From Chloroflexi bacterium TSY (lineage in GTDB: Bacteria > Chloroflexota > Anaerolineae > Caldilineales > Caldilineaceae), in assembly GCA_019217005.1 (NCBI GenBank), contig JAHBNG010000083.1, forward strand, positions 1 through 63,447: a stretch of DNA of 63,447 bases, in the 5' to 3' direction. The translations under genes and the position numbers were made by a program. Below the pieces are notes generated by a model that was not told the origin of the DNA, made no database searches, and saw only the letters and a list, made by a program, of their open reading frames with translations. Each line of letters starts with the position of its first letter. Position 1 is the first letter of the stretch. Of this stretch, positions 18,102 to 27,720 are shown in pieces.

Positions 18102-18170
18102 CCCATCTATCACAAATGTGTGCAAAGATTTCCCTCTGAGAGAAATCTTTGCACACATTTGGAAGATGAG
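18102..18170. repeat. 69-bp palindromic repeat, family P2 (copy 3)
   Basis: The arms CACAAATGTGTGCAAAGATT and its near-perfect complement ending GCACACATTTGGAAGATGAG form a long hairpin. It matches the copies at 4499 and 15290 at the ends. Confidence 0.65.
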
Positions 18171-18261
18171 TGAATTAGAACTTATCGTAAGGTTTACTTT
18201 CTTTACATTCGAAAGATTGTTGTGTACTATTGCGCAAAAACCTGAACTGTATCCTTTATTG

Positions 18262-19813
18262 ACTCGATAGTTGTATTTTGAGCAGGTGCCGGATTTGACA
18301 AAGTCAAAATTAAGCAGAGCAGGCCTGCTGTTTGGCGAAAAGGGTAGCGAAGACCTCTGCAATCTCCTGTCCGTCATTCAAGGCATGATGTGCAGTCAAG
18401 ATGAGATCTTGAATTAGTGACTGAGCTTGCTGCCGAGTAGCCTCACCAAGGGATTTGCTGGGCGAGAATTGAGTTTTAGCCAATGATGGTCCCAAACAAT
18501 CAAGGTGCAAGAGAGAATAAGCCACGAAGACCAGAGACCAATGTTTTGAAAGGCGTGGCAGTTCGCATGCAATATTCATCAAGGCCAAGCAGTTGTTTAC
18601 CATCCTGATAAACCGTCTCGATAGGCCAACGAAGCAGGTAAATCGAGAGAATGCGTTTGGCATTACAATCAGTGCGATTGGTCACTAAAACGGCCTAATT
18701 GCCTTGCAATTCAGGATTATCAAAACTAATCACGATGCGTACCTTGCCGATAGAAGGGATACGCACAGTCATGGTAAAGGTATAGTAAGTACGACCATCA
18801 ATGGTGACAGGTTTGTAGGCATTCTGGGGGATGTAGGGGACCAACTCTTTGACTTTAATATGTGGCCCCTCGAAAGTTATCGGCTGACCGTCTTCATCTC
18901 GCAAACGAAAGCTATTTGTCTCCAGATTGCGATTGCACTTCAAGATGCTGATCCAATCTTTATTCAGACGATCGAGTACAGCTAGAAGATCTGGAGCGAG
19001 ATACCAACCATCGAAGAGAGCCCAACCAAAGATAAGGGTTCGTTCAACAGCTTTTTCAACCAGTTCACTGGCAATGGTTATCTTGGTCTTAAACGCTTCG
19101 TCTAGCCCTCGAAAGGCGGGGTCAGTTAATAGGTGGCTATCCACTCGTTTATGAAAAGCGGTTCGTTCTTTCTTTTTCTTGGGAATCTCAGTCACTGGAA
19201 ATGGTTTTCCACAAATGCTTCCCAGTCGGTAAACTCTTCGTACCGTCGGTAGATACTTGCATCGACCGGAAAACGAACAGCGCCACTGACATAGTGACTT
19301 GTGACTAAGTTATGAGCCAGTGGATGCTGACCATTGCTATGATTGTAGTGTGTATCGATATACTCGAACAGACTTCCCACGTGTTCACATAGTGTATCGT
19401 CAATCGCTAATACCGATTCTGACTCTGAACGTTGGTATTGTGCTGTCTCTGACTTCATGTAACCTATACGCTCATCATTGAGTTTTTCGGCTCGCCAAGG
19501 AGCTTCACTCAAATACCGTGATATATTCGTCTTATCTGCACTATCTAGAATGCAGCGGGCAATATTTGCCATGCTTTTGTTGTCCAAGACCATCAGACCC
19601 GTCAGATAGTTTTCAAAGTGGCGAAACTGTTTACGATTGGCAAATACTGAACGAAAGGTTTCGCTATGCTCCCTGACCAGTGGCGCTACATTCACTATCG
19701 GCAATTGCATCTTGATGGCTCCTTTTTCGCACTTTTTTCTTGATGCAATCTATTGAGATGACTTTTGTCTCTTTTGTCAAATTTGGAAAATATTCATTTC
19801 ACAACTATCGAGT
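18262..19813 (-). mobile_element. Decayed IS701/IS4-like insertion sequence (about 1.55 kb)
   Basis: Terminal inverted repeats ACTCGATAGTTGT (left, 18262) and the same sequence in reverse at the right end (ACAACTATCGAGT, ending 19813). A subterminal TTTGACAAA block is conserved in both arms. It encloses one transposase gene broken in several places. A clear target duplication was not found. Confidence 0.75.
18302..19710 (-). pseudogene. IS701/IS4-type DDE transposase, broken by frameshifts and a stop
   Basis: The coding order runs from 19710: 172 codons ending '..EAFVENHFQ' at 19192, a shift of frame to 'MTEIPKKKKERTAFH..' (GTG overlap at 19195), and an in-frame TAG near 18693 ('NPELQGN-stop-AVLVTNRTD'). 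'IYLLRWPIETVYQDGKQLLG' follows, then another frame change before 'HWSLVFVAYSLLHLDCLG' and an end '..AKQQACSA'. Family landmarks are 'IDDTLCEHVG' (first catalytic Asp), 'FDGWYLA' (second Asp) and 'RWPIETVYQDGKQ' (Glu). With at least two frameshifts plus one nonsense codon it cannot make an active transposase. Confidence 0.85.
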
Positions 19814-19840
19814 TATTTATACATTTCTAGACTTATTTTT

Positions 19841-19995
19841 GGGGTGGTTCATTTTAGCTGGATAGATAGGTTTACACTTTTAGAAACAGAAAGAACGTTT
19901 ATATTCTCTGATTTCGCCGGTTCTCAGAGAGAAAACGGTCTCATATAGATTTTTGTCTATATATCAAAAGTGTAAACCTAATTTTGAACCACCCC
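19841..19995 (+). repeat. 155-bp GGGGTGGTTCA MITE, copy 2 (duplication TTATTTTT)
   Basis: Same sequence as the element at 16629 as far as I can see by eye. TTATTTTT occurs at 19833-19840 and 19996-20003. It lies 27 bp beyond the end of the decayed IS and about 110 bp upstream of the ArsR-type regulator, in that gene's likely promoter region. Confidence 0.93.
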
Positions 19996-20105
19996 TTATT
20001 TTTTTCTTTAAACTAGTAAATCCCGACAGAAACGGCTAGACAGTTGTTTTATGAATACACCTGAATGGAGCGAACGAGGATGGTCTGTTGTGGCATTTAC
20101 ACCAA

Positions 20106-21086
20106 ATGTGGTACTGTTATGCCCAACCAACTCATTCTCATACATCCGGTCCTATCTCTGTTCCCTATATCCTATCTGTTGATACAAGCGATCCGGATGC
20201 AATTAAGGTCCTAAAAGCCCTGGCTTCAAAAGTCCGTTTGCGTATATTGGACCTGCTAGGTGACCAACTTTGCAACGTGAGCGAAATTTCTAAAGCGTTG
20301 GATATTCCTCTCTCAACGGCAACACTCCATATTGGCGTGCTCGAAGAAGCTGGACTGATCAAAACGGAATTGCAACCGGCAGAACGTGGATTACAAAAAC
20401 TGTGTGCTCGCCCCTATAACGTTGTCAATGTCAATTTACCACGTACGGATAAACCCCAACAACAAACAGTAGAGCTTTCCATGCCGGTTGGTAACTTTGT
20501 CAACTGTCAAGTTACACCATCCTGCGGATTGGCAACTGAAAAAGGGATTATCGGTCTATTTGATGATCCAACGTCATTTTATGAGCCAGAACGCATGGAT
20601 GCGCATTTGGTCTGGTTTCATACAGGATTTCTTGAATATCGATTCCCCAACCGACTTCCACCAAAATCTACTGTGCAAGCGCTGCAAATTAGCATGGAAA
20701 TCTGTTCCGAGGCGCCGCTGCACCATGACGACTGGCCGTCGGATATTACGCTTTGGATCAACGATCAAGAAGTATGCACGTGGACAAGTCCAGCAGATTT
20801 TGGTGCTCAACGTGGTTTGCTGACCCCTGAGTGGTGGGTCGATCACAATACCCAATATGGATTGCTCAAAGTTTGGCAAGTTCGCCGTGACGGCAGCTAT
20901 GTTGACGGAATGAAATTGTCTGCGGTTACCGTTGATGATCTCTGCATCACCGAACATGATTTTATCTCGGTCCGAATTGGAGTCAAAGATGATGCGCGTC
21001 ACATAGGAGGGATCAATATTTTTGGGTCGAGATTTGGTAATTATCCCCAAGATCTTATCATGCGATTAGATTATGAGTATTTATAG
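20106..21086 (+). CDS. ArsR-type HTH regulator with a large C-terminal ligand-like domain
   Basis: Transcriptional regulator. A winged helix-turn-helix occupies about residues 32-90 ('LKALASKVRLRILDLL', 'SEISKALDIPLSTATLHIGVLEEAGLI'). A C-terminal domain of about 200 residues follows, without a recognised catalytic motif, rich in Trp and beta-strand-like sequence ('FLEYRFPNRLPP', 'EVCTWTSPADFG', 'SVRIGVKDDARHIGG'). Such ArsR-plus-sensor proteins often control sugar genes. The start is taken at the ATG at 20106; the frame is open from TTG 20088. An SDR dehydrogenase starts 14 nt downstream and is its likely co-transcribed partner or target. Confidence 0.75.
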   Translation: MWYCYAQPTHSHTSGPISVPYILSVDTSDPDAIKVLKALASKVRLRILDLLGDQLCNVSEISKALDIPLSTATLHIGVLEEAGLIKTELQPAERGLQKLCARPYNVVNVNLPRTDKPQQQTVELSMPVGNFVNCQVTPSCGLATEKGIIGLFDDPTSFYEPERMDAHLVWFHTGFLEYRFPNRLPPKSTVQALQISMEICSEAPLHHDDWPSDITLWINDQEVCTWTSPADFGAQRGLLTPEWWVDHNTQYGLLKVWQVRRDGSYVDGMKLSAVTVDDLCITEHDFISVRIGVKDDARHIGGINIFGSRFGNYPQDLIMRLDYEYL

Positions 21087-21100
21087 AGTATAGAACGATA

Positions 21101-21874
21101 ATGAGACTTCACAACAAAGTAGCCCTCATTACAGGCGCAGGCGGTGGAATCGGACGTGAAACAGCTTTACGCTTTGCACAAGAAGGGGCCAAAATTGTGG
21201 CGGTTGATATTAATATAGATACTGCACAAGAGACCGTCGATCTCGTTCACAAATCTGGCGGCACAGCAACCCCTTTCAAGGCAGATGTCTCACAAGCCCG
21301 TGATTGTCAAGATATGATTCAACATGCAGAAGAAAACTTTGGTCAACTCAATGTGCTCTTTAATAATGCAGGCATCATGCATAATCAAGATGATGATGCA
21401 ATGAACACAGAAGAAGAGATCTGGGATTTGACCATGGCAATTAATCTCAAAGGTGTATTTTTGGGATGCAAGTATGGCATTCCAGCATTGCGACGGGCAG
21501 GCGGCGGGTCCGTTATCAATACTGCATCATTTGTTGCGTTGTTGGGAGCAGCTACGCCACAGATTGCCTATACGGCTAGCAAAGGTGACGTCTTGGCGAT
21601 GACGCGCGAATTGTCAGTAATCCATGCGCGAGAAAACATTCGTGTCAATTCCCTTTGTCCTGGACCCCTACGCACCGAGATGTTAATGAAATTTCTGAAT
21701 ACAGAAGAAAAGCGCCAGCGCCGTCTTGTGCATATTCCCATGGGGCGTTTTGGGGAAGCCAAAGAGATGGCTCAAGCCGCTCTTTGGCTTGCATCAGATG
21801 AGTCCTCCTTTACCACGGGTGCCGAATTTGTTGTCGATGGCGGTATTACTTCAGCCTATGTAACACCAGAGTAG
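21101..21874 (+). CDS. Short-chain dehydrogenase/reductase (SDR)
   Basis: Classical SDR of 257 residues, NAD(P)-dependent. Visible motifs are 'TGAGGGIGRE' (residues 11-20), 'NNAGIM' and the catalytic 'YTASKGD' with Ser in 'NTASFVA'. The C-terminal 'TGAEFVVDGGIT' is typical of 3-oxoacyl-ACP-reductase/glucose-dehydrogenase-like members. It is closely spaced after the ArsR regulator and 4 nt before the next gene, suggesting an operon. The substrate is unknown. Confidence 0.9.
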   Translation: MRLHNKVALITGAGGGIGRETALRFAQEGAKIVAVDINIDTAQETVDLVHKSGGTATPFKADVSQARDCQDMIQHAEENFGQLNVLFNNAGIMHNQDDDAMNTEEEIWDLTMAINLKGVFLGCKYGIPALRRAGGGSVINTASFVALLGAATPQIAYTASKGDVLAMTRELSVIHARENIRVNSLCPGPLRTEMLMKFLNTEEKRQRRLVHIPMGRFGEAKEMAQAALWLASDESSFTTGAEFVVDGGITSAYVTPE

Positions 21875-21878
21875 ACAA

Positions 21879-22622
21879 GTGCTTCGGATTATTATTTGGC
21901 GGCTTAGCTTTGACTTTTGGAATCTGATTGCCGCTTTATTGAGTCGTGATTTTTTTCTTCTCTTGTTTCCATTCCTACGTTCGCCGCTCGATCGCTTGTT
22001 ACATCCCGTGAACTACTTTGCATTTGGTGCAAACCTCGATCCAACTGTGCTGTTTGAGCGTCGACGTATGCGACCGTTGGCACAAGAAGAATTTATCCTC
22101 AAGAACCATACAATTCGGTTCAATCAGCAGGGTCCATTTGAGGGGATGGGATTCGCTTCGGTTCATGCGCAGGATGGTGAGATGGTCTATGGGCATCTCA
22201 TCACACTCACTTGGCTCGATGCTCTGCGGATGGATTTCAGCGAGTTAACCTCGATTTTGGATCGCCACCGGCGCGTCTATGTCACACAGGATGGCAAACG
22301 ATTCTATTTTTATCAAGCCACCGACCCGCGCGCCGGTTTGCTCCCCAGCGAAGAGTATCTGCAAAAAATACTCCAGGCAGCAGAACAATCGACATTGATC
22401 CCTCAATCTGTTCTAGAAAAACTCCGTTCAACACCAACTCTCACACAACTGGAGCCGGCCAGAAACATCAACTTTTTCTTCCGAGATTATTCGGCTACGC
22501 CACGTTTCTTAGAAGGGGCGCGTAGATGGTATGATCGAATTTGTATCAAGCTTTTGCGGAATCTGATCTATGTATCTTGGTCGACAAAGCTGATCAAGAT
22601 TGAAGGAAAACAACAGGCTTAA
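21879..22622 (+). CDS. Gamma-glutamylcyclotransferase-like (GGCT/AIG2) protein
   Basis: A 247-residue protein from a GTG start 4 nt after the SDR stop. After a hydrophobic N-terminal stretch ('WNLIAALLSRDFFLLLFPFL', possible membrane anchor, about 14-33) comes 'NYFAFGANLDP', the 'YFAYGSNL' signature of GGCT-fold proteins, followed by 'GMGFASVHAQDGEMVYGHLI', which matches the next strands. GGCT enzymes cyclise gamma-glutamyl groups. The catalytic Glu expected mid-protein could be in the 'LDALRMDFSEL' region but is not certain. The membrane anchor and the roughly 60-residue C-terminal extension are unusual. Confidence 0.7.
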   Translation: MLRIIIWRLSFDFWNLIAALLSRDFFLLLFPFLRSPLDRLLHPVNYFAFGANLDPTVLFERRRMRPLAQEEFILKNHTIRFNQQGPFEGMGFASVHAQDGEMVYGHLITLTWLDALRMDFSELTSILDRHRRVYVTQDGKRFYFYQATDPRAGLLPSEEYLQKILQAAEQSTLIPQSVLEKLRSTPTLTQLEPARNINFFFRDYSATPRFLEGARRWYDRICIKLLRNLIYVSWSTKLIKIEGKQQA

Positions 22623-22628
22623 TACGAA

Positions 22629-24239
22629 ATGATCATTCCCAACGAACATAAGATAGTTAGCGTCGAAGAAATGGTGCGCATCGAACATGATGCTGACGCA
22701 GCCGGACATTCATATGACACAATGATGGAACTGGCTGGCAATGCTGTTGCGCAAGCTGTGCTCGAGCAAGCAAAAACCGAGACACCATCTGTATTGATCC
22801 TTGTGGGACCTGGGAACAATGGGGGGGATGGACTCGTCTGTGCACGTGCGTTGTTTGAAGCCGGTGCAACACTTTGTGTTTACATTTGGAAGCGGCATCG
22901 CATAACTGACACGGTGAATCCAATCGCTGACAAACATCTTCACCATCTCCATCATCTTAAGATATCGTTGATTTATGCAGATGATGATCCAGCCTTGCTC
23001 CAACTCGAACAATGGTTGCAAAAAGCTGATATTGTGGTAGATGCATTATTGGGGACGGGCTCAAATCGACCAATTACGGGGCAATTAGCTGATATCCTGG
23101 TTGTTGTTCGTCAATATCAGATGAACCACAATCCATCCTCTGACCAGCCCAAGGGATCTAAAACGACTTATCTAAGCGTCGATTGTCCAAGCGGTCTTCA
23201 TTGTGACAGAGGGACAGTCGATCCACATCTTGTCTCTGCAGATCGAACGATCACCTTTGGGTATGCCAAACAAGGACATTATCGCTTTCCTGGGGCAGAG
23301 ACAGTCGGACGGCTGGAGGTCGCCGACATTGGTATCTCGCCCCAAATAGCGGATGATATCCGGCAATTTTGCCTTTCTGCTGATTGGGTGCGGACCTCGC
23401 TACCCAAACGCAGCAATGATAGTCACAAAGGAACGTTTGGAAAGGTCATGGCAGCAGTTGGTTCAGTCAATTATCCAGGTGCTGCCTACTTGGCATGTGC
23501 CGCGGCTGCACGCATCGGAGCTGGACTTGTCACAGGTGCCATTCCAGAGCCAATCTGGACGCCTGTAGCGATCAAGCTAACTGAAGCGACGTGGCTACCT
23601 CTCCCGACAGAATCTGGCTTCATTGCGCAAAAAGCAGCCGAGACCATGAAGCAATTTGTTGCTGCCTACAGTGCACTCTTGGTTGGTTGTGGGCTTGGAC
23701 AAGCAGAGGGCATCCAGGGCTTTTTGCTCGACCTTCTTCAAAATGAGCAACTACCCTCGCTCGTTCTCGATGCAGATGGATTGAACAATTTGGCCCAAGT
23801 CTCTAGATGGTGGGAGTATCTGCCACCACAGACGATTCTAACACCTCATCCAGCGGAGATGGCTCGCCTTTGTCAGCAACCGCTAGAAACAGTTCGAAGC
23901 AATCGTTGGGAGTTGGCCCGCGAAAAAGCAGAGGAATGGAATGTCATCCTACTTCTTAAAGGACCATATACTGTTATTGCACATCCAGACGGAACGCTCG
24001 CCATTCTTCCGATTGCTACTCCAGCCCTAGCAAGTGCCGGCACAGGTGATGTATTGGCAGGAACAATTGCGGGGCTTTTGGCCCAAGGTGTCTCCCCGTT
24101 TGAAGCTGCATGTCTCGGTGCGTGGCTACATGGTCAAGCAGGTTTACAATGTGCCAAAGAAATTGGACAAGCGGGTGTCCTCGCCTCAGACGTTCTTGCC
24201 AGATTACCCACTGCGATAGAACGGTTGCATACAGCATAA
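22629..24239 (+). CDS. nnr: Bifunctional NAD(P)HX epimerase / ADP-dependent NAD(P)HX dehydratase
   Basis: Repairs hydrated NAD(P)H. The N-terminal YjeF domain (residues 1 to about 225) epimerises NAD(P)HX and carries 'GPGNNGGDGLVCAR' (about 59-72). The C-terminal ribokinase-like domain (about 240-536) dehydrates S-NAD(P)HX and shows 'GTFGKVMAAVGS', 'LDADGLNNLA', 'LTPHPAEMARL', 'LLKGPYTVI' and 'GTGDVLAGTIAGLLAQG'. The total of 536 residues is normal. It begins 6 nt after the previous stop, so it probably belongs to the 20106-24239 operon. Confidence 0.95.
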   Translation: MIIPNEHKIVSVEEMVRIEHDADAAGHSYDTMMELAGNAVAQAVLEQAKTETPSVLILVGPGNNGGDGLVCARALFEAGATLCVYIWKRHRITDTVNPIADKHLHHLHHLKISLIYADDDPALLQLEQWLQKADIVVDALLGTGSNRPITGQLADILVVVRQYQMNHNPSSDQPKGSKTTYLSVDCPSGLHCDRGTVDPHLVSADRTITFGYAKQGHYRFPGAETVGRLEVADIGISPQIADDIRQFCLSADWVRTSLPKRSNDSHKGTFGKVMAAVGSVNYPGAAYLACAAAARIGAGLVTGAIPEPIWTPVAIKLTEATWLPLPTESGFIAQKAAETMKQFVAAYSALLVGCGLGQAEGIQGFLLDLLQNEQLPSLVLDADGLNNLAQVSRWWEYLPPQTILTPHPAEMARLCQQPLETVRSNRWELAREKAEEWNVILLLKGPYTVIAHPDGTLAILPIATPALASAGTGDVLAGTIAGLLAQGVSPFEAACLGAWLHGQAGLQCAKEIGQAGVLASDVLARLPTAIERLHTA

Positions 24240-24450
24240 CTCGTATAATCTCCGCATCGAGTTCGCAGTAGAATTAGGCGACACGATCTGTTCTCTTCTA
24301 TTTTGCACATCAAGCATTGACTCATAGATTCATTCTCAATATTTCGTCTTTCCACATCCTCCGTACTCCGCAACTTCCCTCATAGGTGGGTGTTGTAGTA
24401 AGATGCATAGTACCAAGTACTAAGTATCGAGTAAGGAACATATAAACACG

Positions 24451-25476
24451 ATGAATATTGCTCTTGATGTCATGGGAGGAGACCACGCGCCAGAGGAGAT
24501 TGTTGCGGGTGCAGTGTTGGCAGGACGTCAATTTGGCACGACCATCTCGTTGGTTGGACAACCAGACATCATCCGCAGCGAATTATCCAAGCATGAAACC
24601 CGTGGATTGGACTTGCCCATTGTACCGGCAACCCAAGTGATTACCATGGAAGACAAGCCCATGCAGGCTGCCCGCGAGAAAAAGGATAGTTCAATGGCGG
24701 TTGCGTGTCAGCTTGTCAAGGAAGGTCGCGCCCAAGCATTTGTGACTGCCGGTAGTACAGGAGGAGCACTGGCGACCGGAATCCTGCATATTGGACGGAT
24801 TAAAGGGATATTGCGACCGGCGTTAATTGCACCTTTTCCAACACGGAGCGGTGTCTGTGCTATATTGGATGTCGGTGCCAATGCCGATACACGTCCCGAA
24901 CACCTGCAGCAATTTGCTGTGATGGGACGCATCTATGGCGAGCAAGTCATGAAGCGATTTAATCCAGTTGTCCGATTGTTGAGCAATGGTGAAGAGGAAG
25001 GCAAAGGCAACCAGCTTGTTGTGACGGCTTATGAGTTGCTAAAAGAAACCTCTAATATCAATTTTCAGGGGAATATTGAGAGCAAAGAGGTTGTTTCTGG
25101 ATTGGCAGATATTATTGTCACAGATGGTTTTACGGGGAATATTTTCTTAAAGACTGCTGAGGCGACAGCCGGTTTGGTTTTACGAGTTGTGTTTGAAGAA
25201 ATGACGGCCGGCCCCATTAATCGCGTTGGTACATTCTTGGCCAGAACTGGATTGCGTCAAGCCAAATCCAGACTTGATGATAGCGAGTATGGTGGGGCTG
25301 TTTTGCTTGGACTCACTGGAATTGTCGTAGTTGCTCATGGACGCAGCCACGCCAACGCGATTCGGCACTCAATTCGTAGTGCGAAGCAAGGCGTCGAGCA
25401 TGATATTCCAGGCAAGATCTCCCAAGGTGTTGCCGCCTTGATCGATCCCCAAATCAAATCCACGGTTATTAGTTAG
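24451..25476 (+). CDS. plsX: Phosphate acyltransferase PlsX
   Basis: Makes acyl-phosphate from acyl-ACP, the first step of PlsX/PlsY phospholipid synthesis. The N terminus '[18 protein letters not shown]' is diagnostic, as are '[12 protein letters not shown]', 'LDVGANAD' and '[15 protein letters not shown]'. The 341-residue length is standard. The 24240-24450 gap before it carries short direct repeats (AGTACCAAGTACTAAGTA) and AAGGA before the ATG. It is followed after 6 nt by a membrane protein gene and then threonine synthase 2; the usual neighbours fabD/fabG are not here. Confidence 0.97.
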   Translation: MNIALDVMGGDHAPEEIVAGAVLAGRQFGTTISLVGQPDIIRSELSKHETRGLDLPIVPATQVITMEDKPMQAAREKKDSSMAVACQLVKEGRAQAFVTAGSTGGALATGILHIGRIKGILRPALIAPFPTRSGVCAILDVGANADTRPEHLQQFAVMGRIYGEQVMKRFNPVVRLLSNGEEEGKGNQLVVTAYELLKETSNINFQGNIESKEVVSGLADIIVTDGFTGNIFLKTAEATAGLVLRVVFEEMTAGPINRVGTFLARTGLRQAKSRLDDSEYGGAVLLGLTGIVVVAHGRSHANAIRHSIRSAKQGVEHDIPGKISQGVAALIDPQIKSTVIS

Positions 25477-25482
25477 CACGCA

Positions 25483-26292
25483 ATGAAAATATATCGAAAC
25501 CTGAATGAGATTCAGCGTAAGGAACAGCTTGGCCGCCGTTTTAGCACGATCGGACTTCTTGTTCTGTTTGCTGGCCTCATGTCGAGCTTTGTTCCATCCT
25601 GTTATCCTCCCGATCAGCCAGCTACGACCCCTTTTGGTCAGCTCGTGCAAGCAAATTGGGTCTATGTGAGTTTTGTCGCTTTGCCTTTGGGTTTTATCTG
25701 TGCAAGCATGGGAAGCTATTTCATCAATCGTTTTGCTCGTCGACGTTGGCCGGGTACAAAACAAATCGCGCGGCCCGATGAGCTTGTGACACGGAGCCTC
25801 AAGGGATTGGACAATAAATATTCCCTTTTTCTTTGGAGCCTACCAGCCAATTATGTCTTAGTTGGACCATGCGGTGTTTTGCTCTTTTCTCCACGTGGAG
25901 ACAAAGGGCGGGTTCGTATTCAAGGCGATACATGGCGCGAGCCATTTAGCATTGGACGTTTCTTTTCGATCTTTGCGCGTGAAGGAGTCGGCAATCCCCC
26001 GCGCGAAATAACGGACCAGGTGCAAAGCCTTCGCAAATTGTTGCATGAAGTTGATCAGGAAGACACAGAAGAAAATGAACCCTTGGCCAACGTTGCGATG
26101 GACGGCGCGGCCATCTTCCTCAACCAGCAGATGGAAATTGAAGCGGAAGCCCCGTCGATTCCCGCTTTACGCCTGGATCAGGTCAAGCCATACGTGCGTC
26201 GCAAAACGCAAGAAGTCAAGCTTCGTACAAGTGTATTACGTCGGTTGACACGTGTATTGGAAGAGAATAGTGAGTATACAGAAGAAGAGTAG
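25483..26292 (+). CDS. Membrane protein of unknown function, two transmembrane segments
   Basis: 269 residues that I do not recognise. Two hydrophobic segments ('[18 protein letters not shown]', about 20-37, and '[19 protein letters not shown]', about 56-74) precede a soluble region of about 190 residues. That region contains '[20 protein letters not shown]', a strand pattern reminiscent of NERD-type nuclease-related domains but without a clear active site. The end is acidic and charged. It sits between plsX (6-nt gap) and threonine synthase 2, whose start overlaps its 3' end, so it is probably translated in that operon. Confidence 0.75.
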   Translation: MKIYRNLNEIQRKEQLGRRFSTIGLLVLFAGLMSSFVPSCYPPDQPATTPFGQLVQANWVYVSFVALPLGFICASMGSYFINRFARRRWPGTKQIARPDELVTRSLKGLDNKYSLFLWSLPANYVLVGPCGVLLFSPRGDKGRVRIQGDTWREPFSIGRFFSIFAREGVGNPPREITDQVQSLRKLLHEVDQEDTEENEPLANVAMDGAAIFLNQQMEIEAEAPSIPALRLDQVKPYVRRKTQEVKLRTSVLRRLTRVLEENSEYTEEE

Positions 26293-27634
26293 AGTCGATA
26301 AAACCACCTATTTCCGCTGCTTTCGGGGATGCTTTGGGTACTATTCAATCTATGATGTCATTTACACTTGTCCGACCTGTGGCGGATTGCTTGAAGTTTA
26401 CCACGATTTGGATTCATTGAAAGTGCGTTCAAGCTCAGACTGGAAAAGGCTCTTTGATAGCCGTAGCGGAACAGTTAAGTGGCCTTATGGTAGTGGTGTT
26501 TGGTCTATGCGTGAATGGGTTGTTCCCGATCTGCGTGATGAGAATGTTGTTAGCATGTATGAAGGCAATACCAACCTCTTCTGGGCGCAACATCTCGGTG
26601 AACAGCTGGGGGTTTCTGATCTTTGGATCAAGCTTTGTGGTAACAGTCATACCGGCAGCTTCAAAGATCTTGGCATGACGGTGCTTGTCAGTGTGGTCAA
26701 ACAGATGATGGCCGATGGGGTGCCCGTTCAGGCGGTTGCTTGTGCAAGTACGGGCGATACAAGTGCAGCACTGTCTGCTTATGCTGCTTATGCTGGCATC
26801 CCATCGGTGATTTTTTTGCCTGCTGGGAAGGTCAGCACAGCCCAACTTGTACAACCACTGGCAAATGGTGCACATGTGCTGGCCTTGGATACTGATTTTG
26901 ACGGCTGCATGCGGATCGTCAAAGAGGTGACGCAGAATAAGAGTCTCTATCTGGCTAACTCTATGAATAGTCTGCGCATCGAAGGCCAGAAGACGGTCGG
27001 TATTGAGATCGTGCGTCAGTTCAACTGGGAAGTACCCGATTGGATTATCATCCCGGTCGGCAACCTGGGAAACATCAGTGCTCTCTATAAAGGGCTGAAA
27101 CTTCTCATGGATCTGGGAATTACGAACAAGATGCCACGGTTGGTTGCGGCCCAGGCGGCTTATGCCAACCCCTTTTATCAAAGCTACCTGAACGATTTTC
27201 AAGACAGGATACGAGTGATTGCCCAAGATACCTTGGCGACTGCAATCCGTATTGGCGATCCAGTCAGTTATGAGAAGGCTGTTCAGGCTGTTCAGGAAAC
27301 GAATGGAATCGTCGAGCAGGTGACCGAGCACGAATTGGCGAATGCGACTGGATGGGCGGACCGCACCGGTCTTTATTGCTGTCCGCATACTGGCGTGGCA
27401 TTAGCGGTCCTCTCCAAGCTAATTGATCGTGGTGCCATTCACGCTGATGATCGGACCATTGTGATCAGTACAGCGCATGGACTCAAATTTACCAATTTTA
27501 AAATAGGTTATCATGAAGAAGAGCTGCCCGAAGTAGAAAGTGAGTTTGCCAATCCACCACTCTATCTTGCTGCGGATGCAAGTGCTGTCATAGAGGCGAT
27601 TGCTGAGCGGTTTAGAAATAGAAATCTGTTTTGA
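26270..27634 (+). CDS. thrC: Threonine synthase paralogue with N-terminal zinc ribbon
   Basis: PLP-dependent threonine synthase. The N terminus has a four-cysteine ribbon ('[17 protein letters not shown]'), then 'SMYEGNTNL', the PLP lysine in 'GSFKDLG' (about residue 137), '[14 protein letters not shown]' and 'PVGNLGN'. The GTG at 26270, preceded by GGAAGAG, is chosen as start; it overlaps the membrane-protein gene by 23 nt. A second threonine synthase without the ribbon is at 4952; the two are clearly different subfamilies. Either may act on another phospho-amino acid, but the motifs fit threonine synthase best. Confidence 0.88.
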   Translation: MSIQKKSRVDKTTYFRCFRGCFGYYSIYDVIYTCPTCGGLLEVYHDLDSLKVRSSSDWKRLFDSRSGTVKWPYGSGVWSMREWVVPDLRDENVVSMYEGNTNLFWAQHLGEQLGVSDLWIKLCGNSHTGSFKDLGMTVLVSVVKQMMADGVPVQAVACASTGDTSAALSAYAAYAGIPSVIFLPAGKVSTAQLVQPLANGAHVLALDTDFDGCMRIVKEVTQNKSLYLANSMNSLRIEGQKTVGIEIVRQFNWEVPDWIIIPVGNLGNISALYKGLKLLMDLGITNKMPRLVAAQAAYANPFYQSYLNDFQDRIRVIAQDTLATAIRIGDPVSYEKAVQAVQETNGIVEQVTEHELANATGWADRTGLYCCPHTGVALAVLSKLIDRGAIHADDRTIVISTAHGLKFTNFKIGYHEEELPEVESEFANPPLYLAADASAVIEAIAERFRNRNLF

Positions 27635-27679
27635 TGAGTAGATTTTGGTCGGGCTTGTTGGATCTTTGAGTGCTGGTCA

Positions 27680-27707
27680 CTGTGGTTAGACGAAAGGATA
27701 ACCACAG
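27680..27707. terminator. Hairpin between convergent genes
   Basis: CTGTGGTTA (27680-27688) and TAACCACAG (27699-27707) make a perfect 9-bp stem between the threonine synthase stop and the end of the convergent kinase gene. No long T-run follows, so termination is plausible rather than certain. Confidence 0.45.
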
Positions 27708-27720
27708 CTGAAAATGGCCA

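Noticed and set aside
26435..27388. 317-codon - strand ORF opposite threonine synthase 2
   Set aside because: Fully antisense to a gene with clear PLP-enzyme motifs; no ribosome binding site or family pattern.
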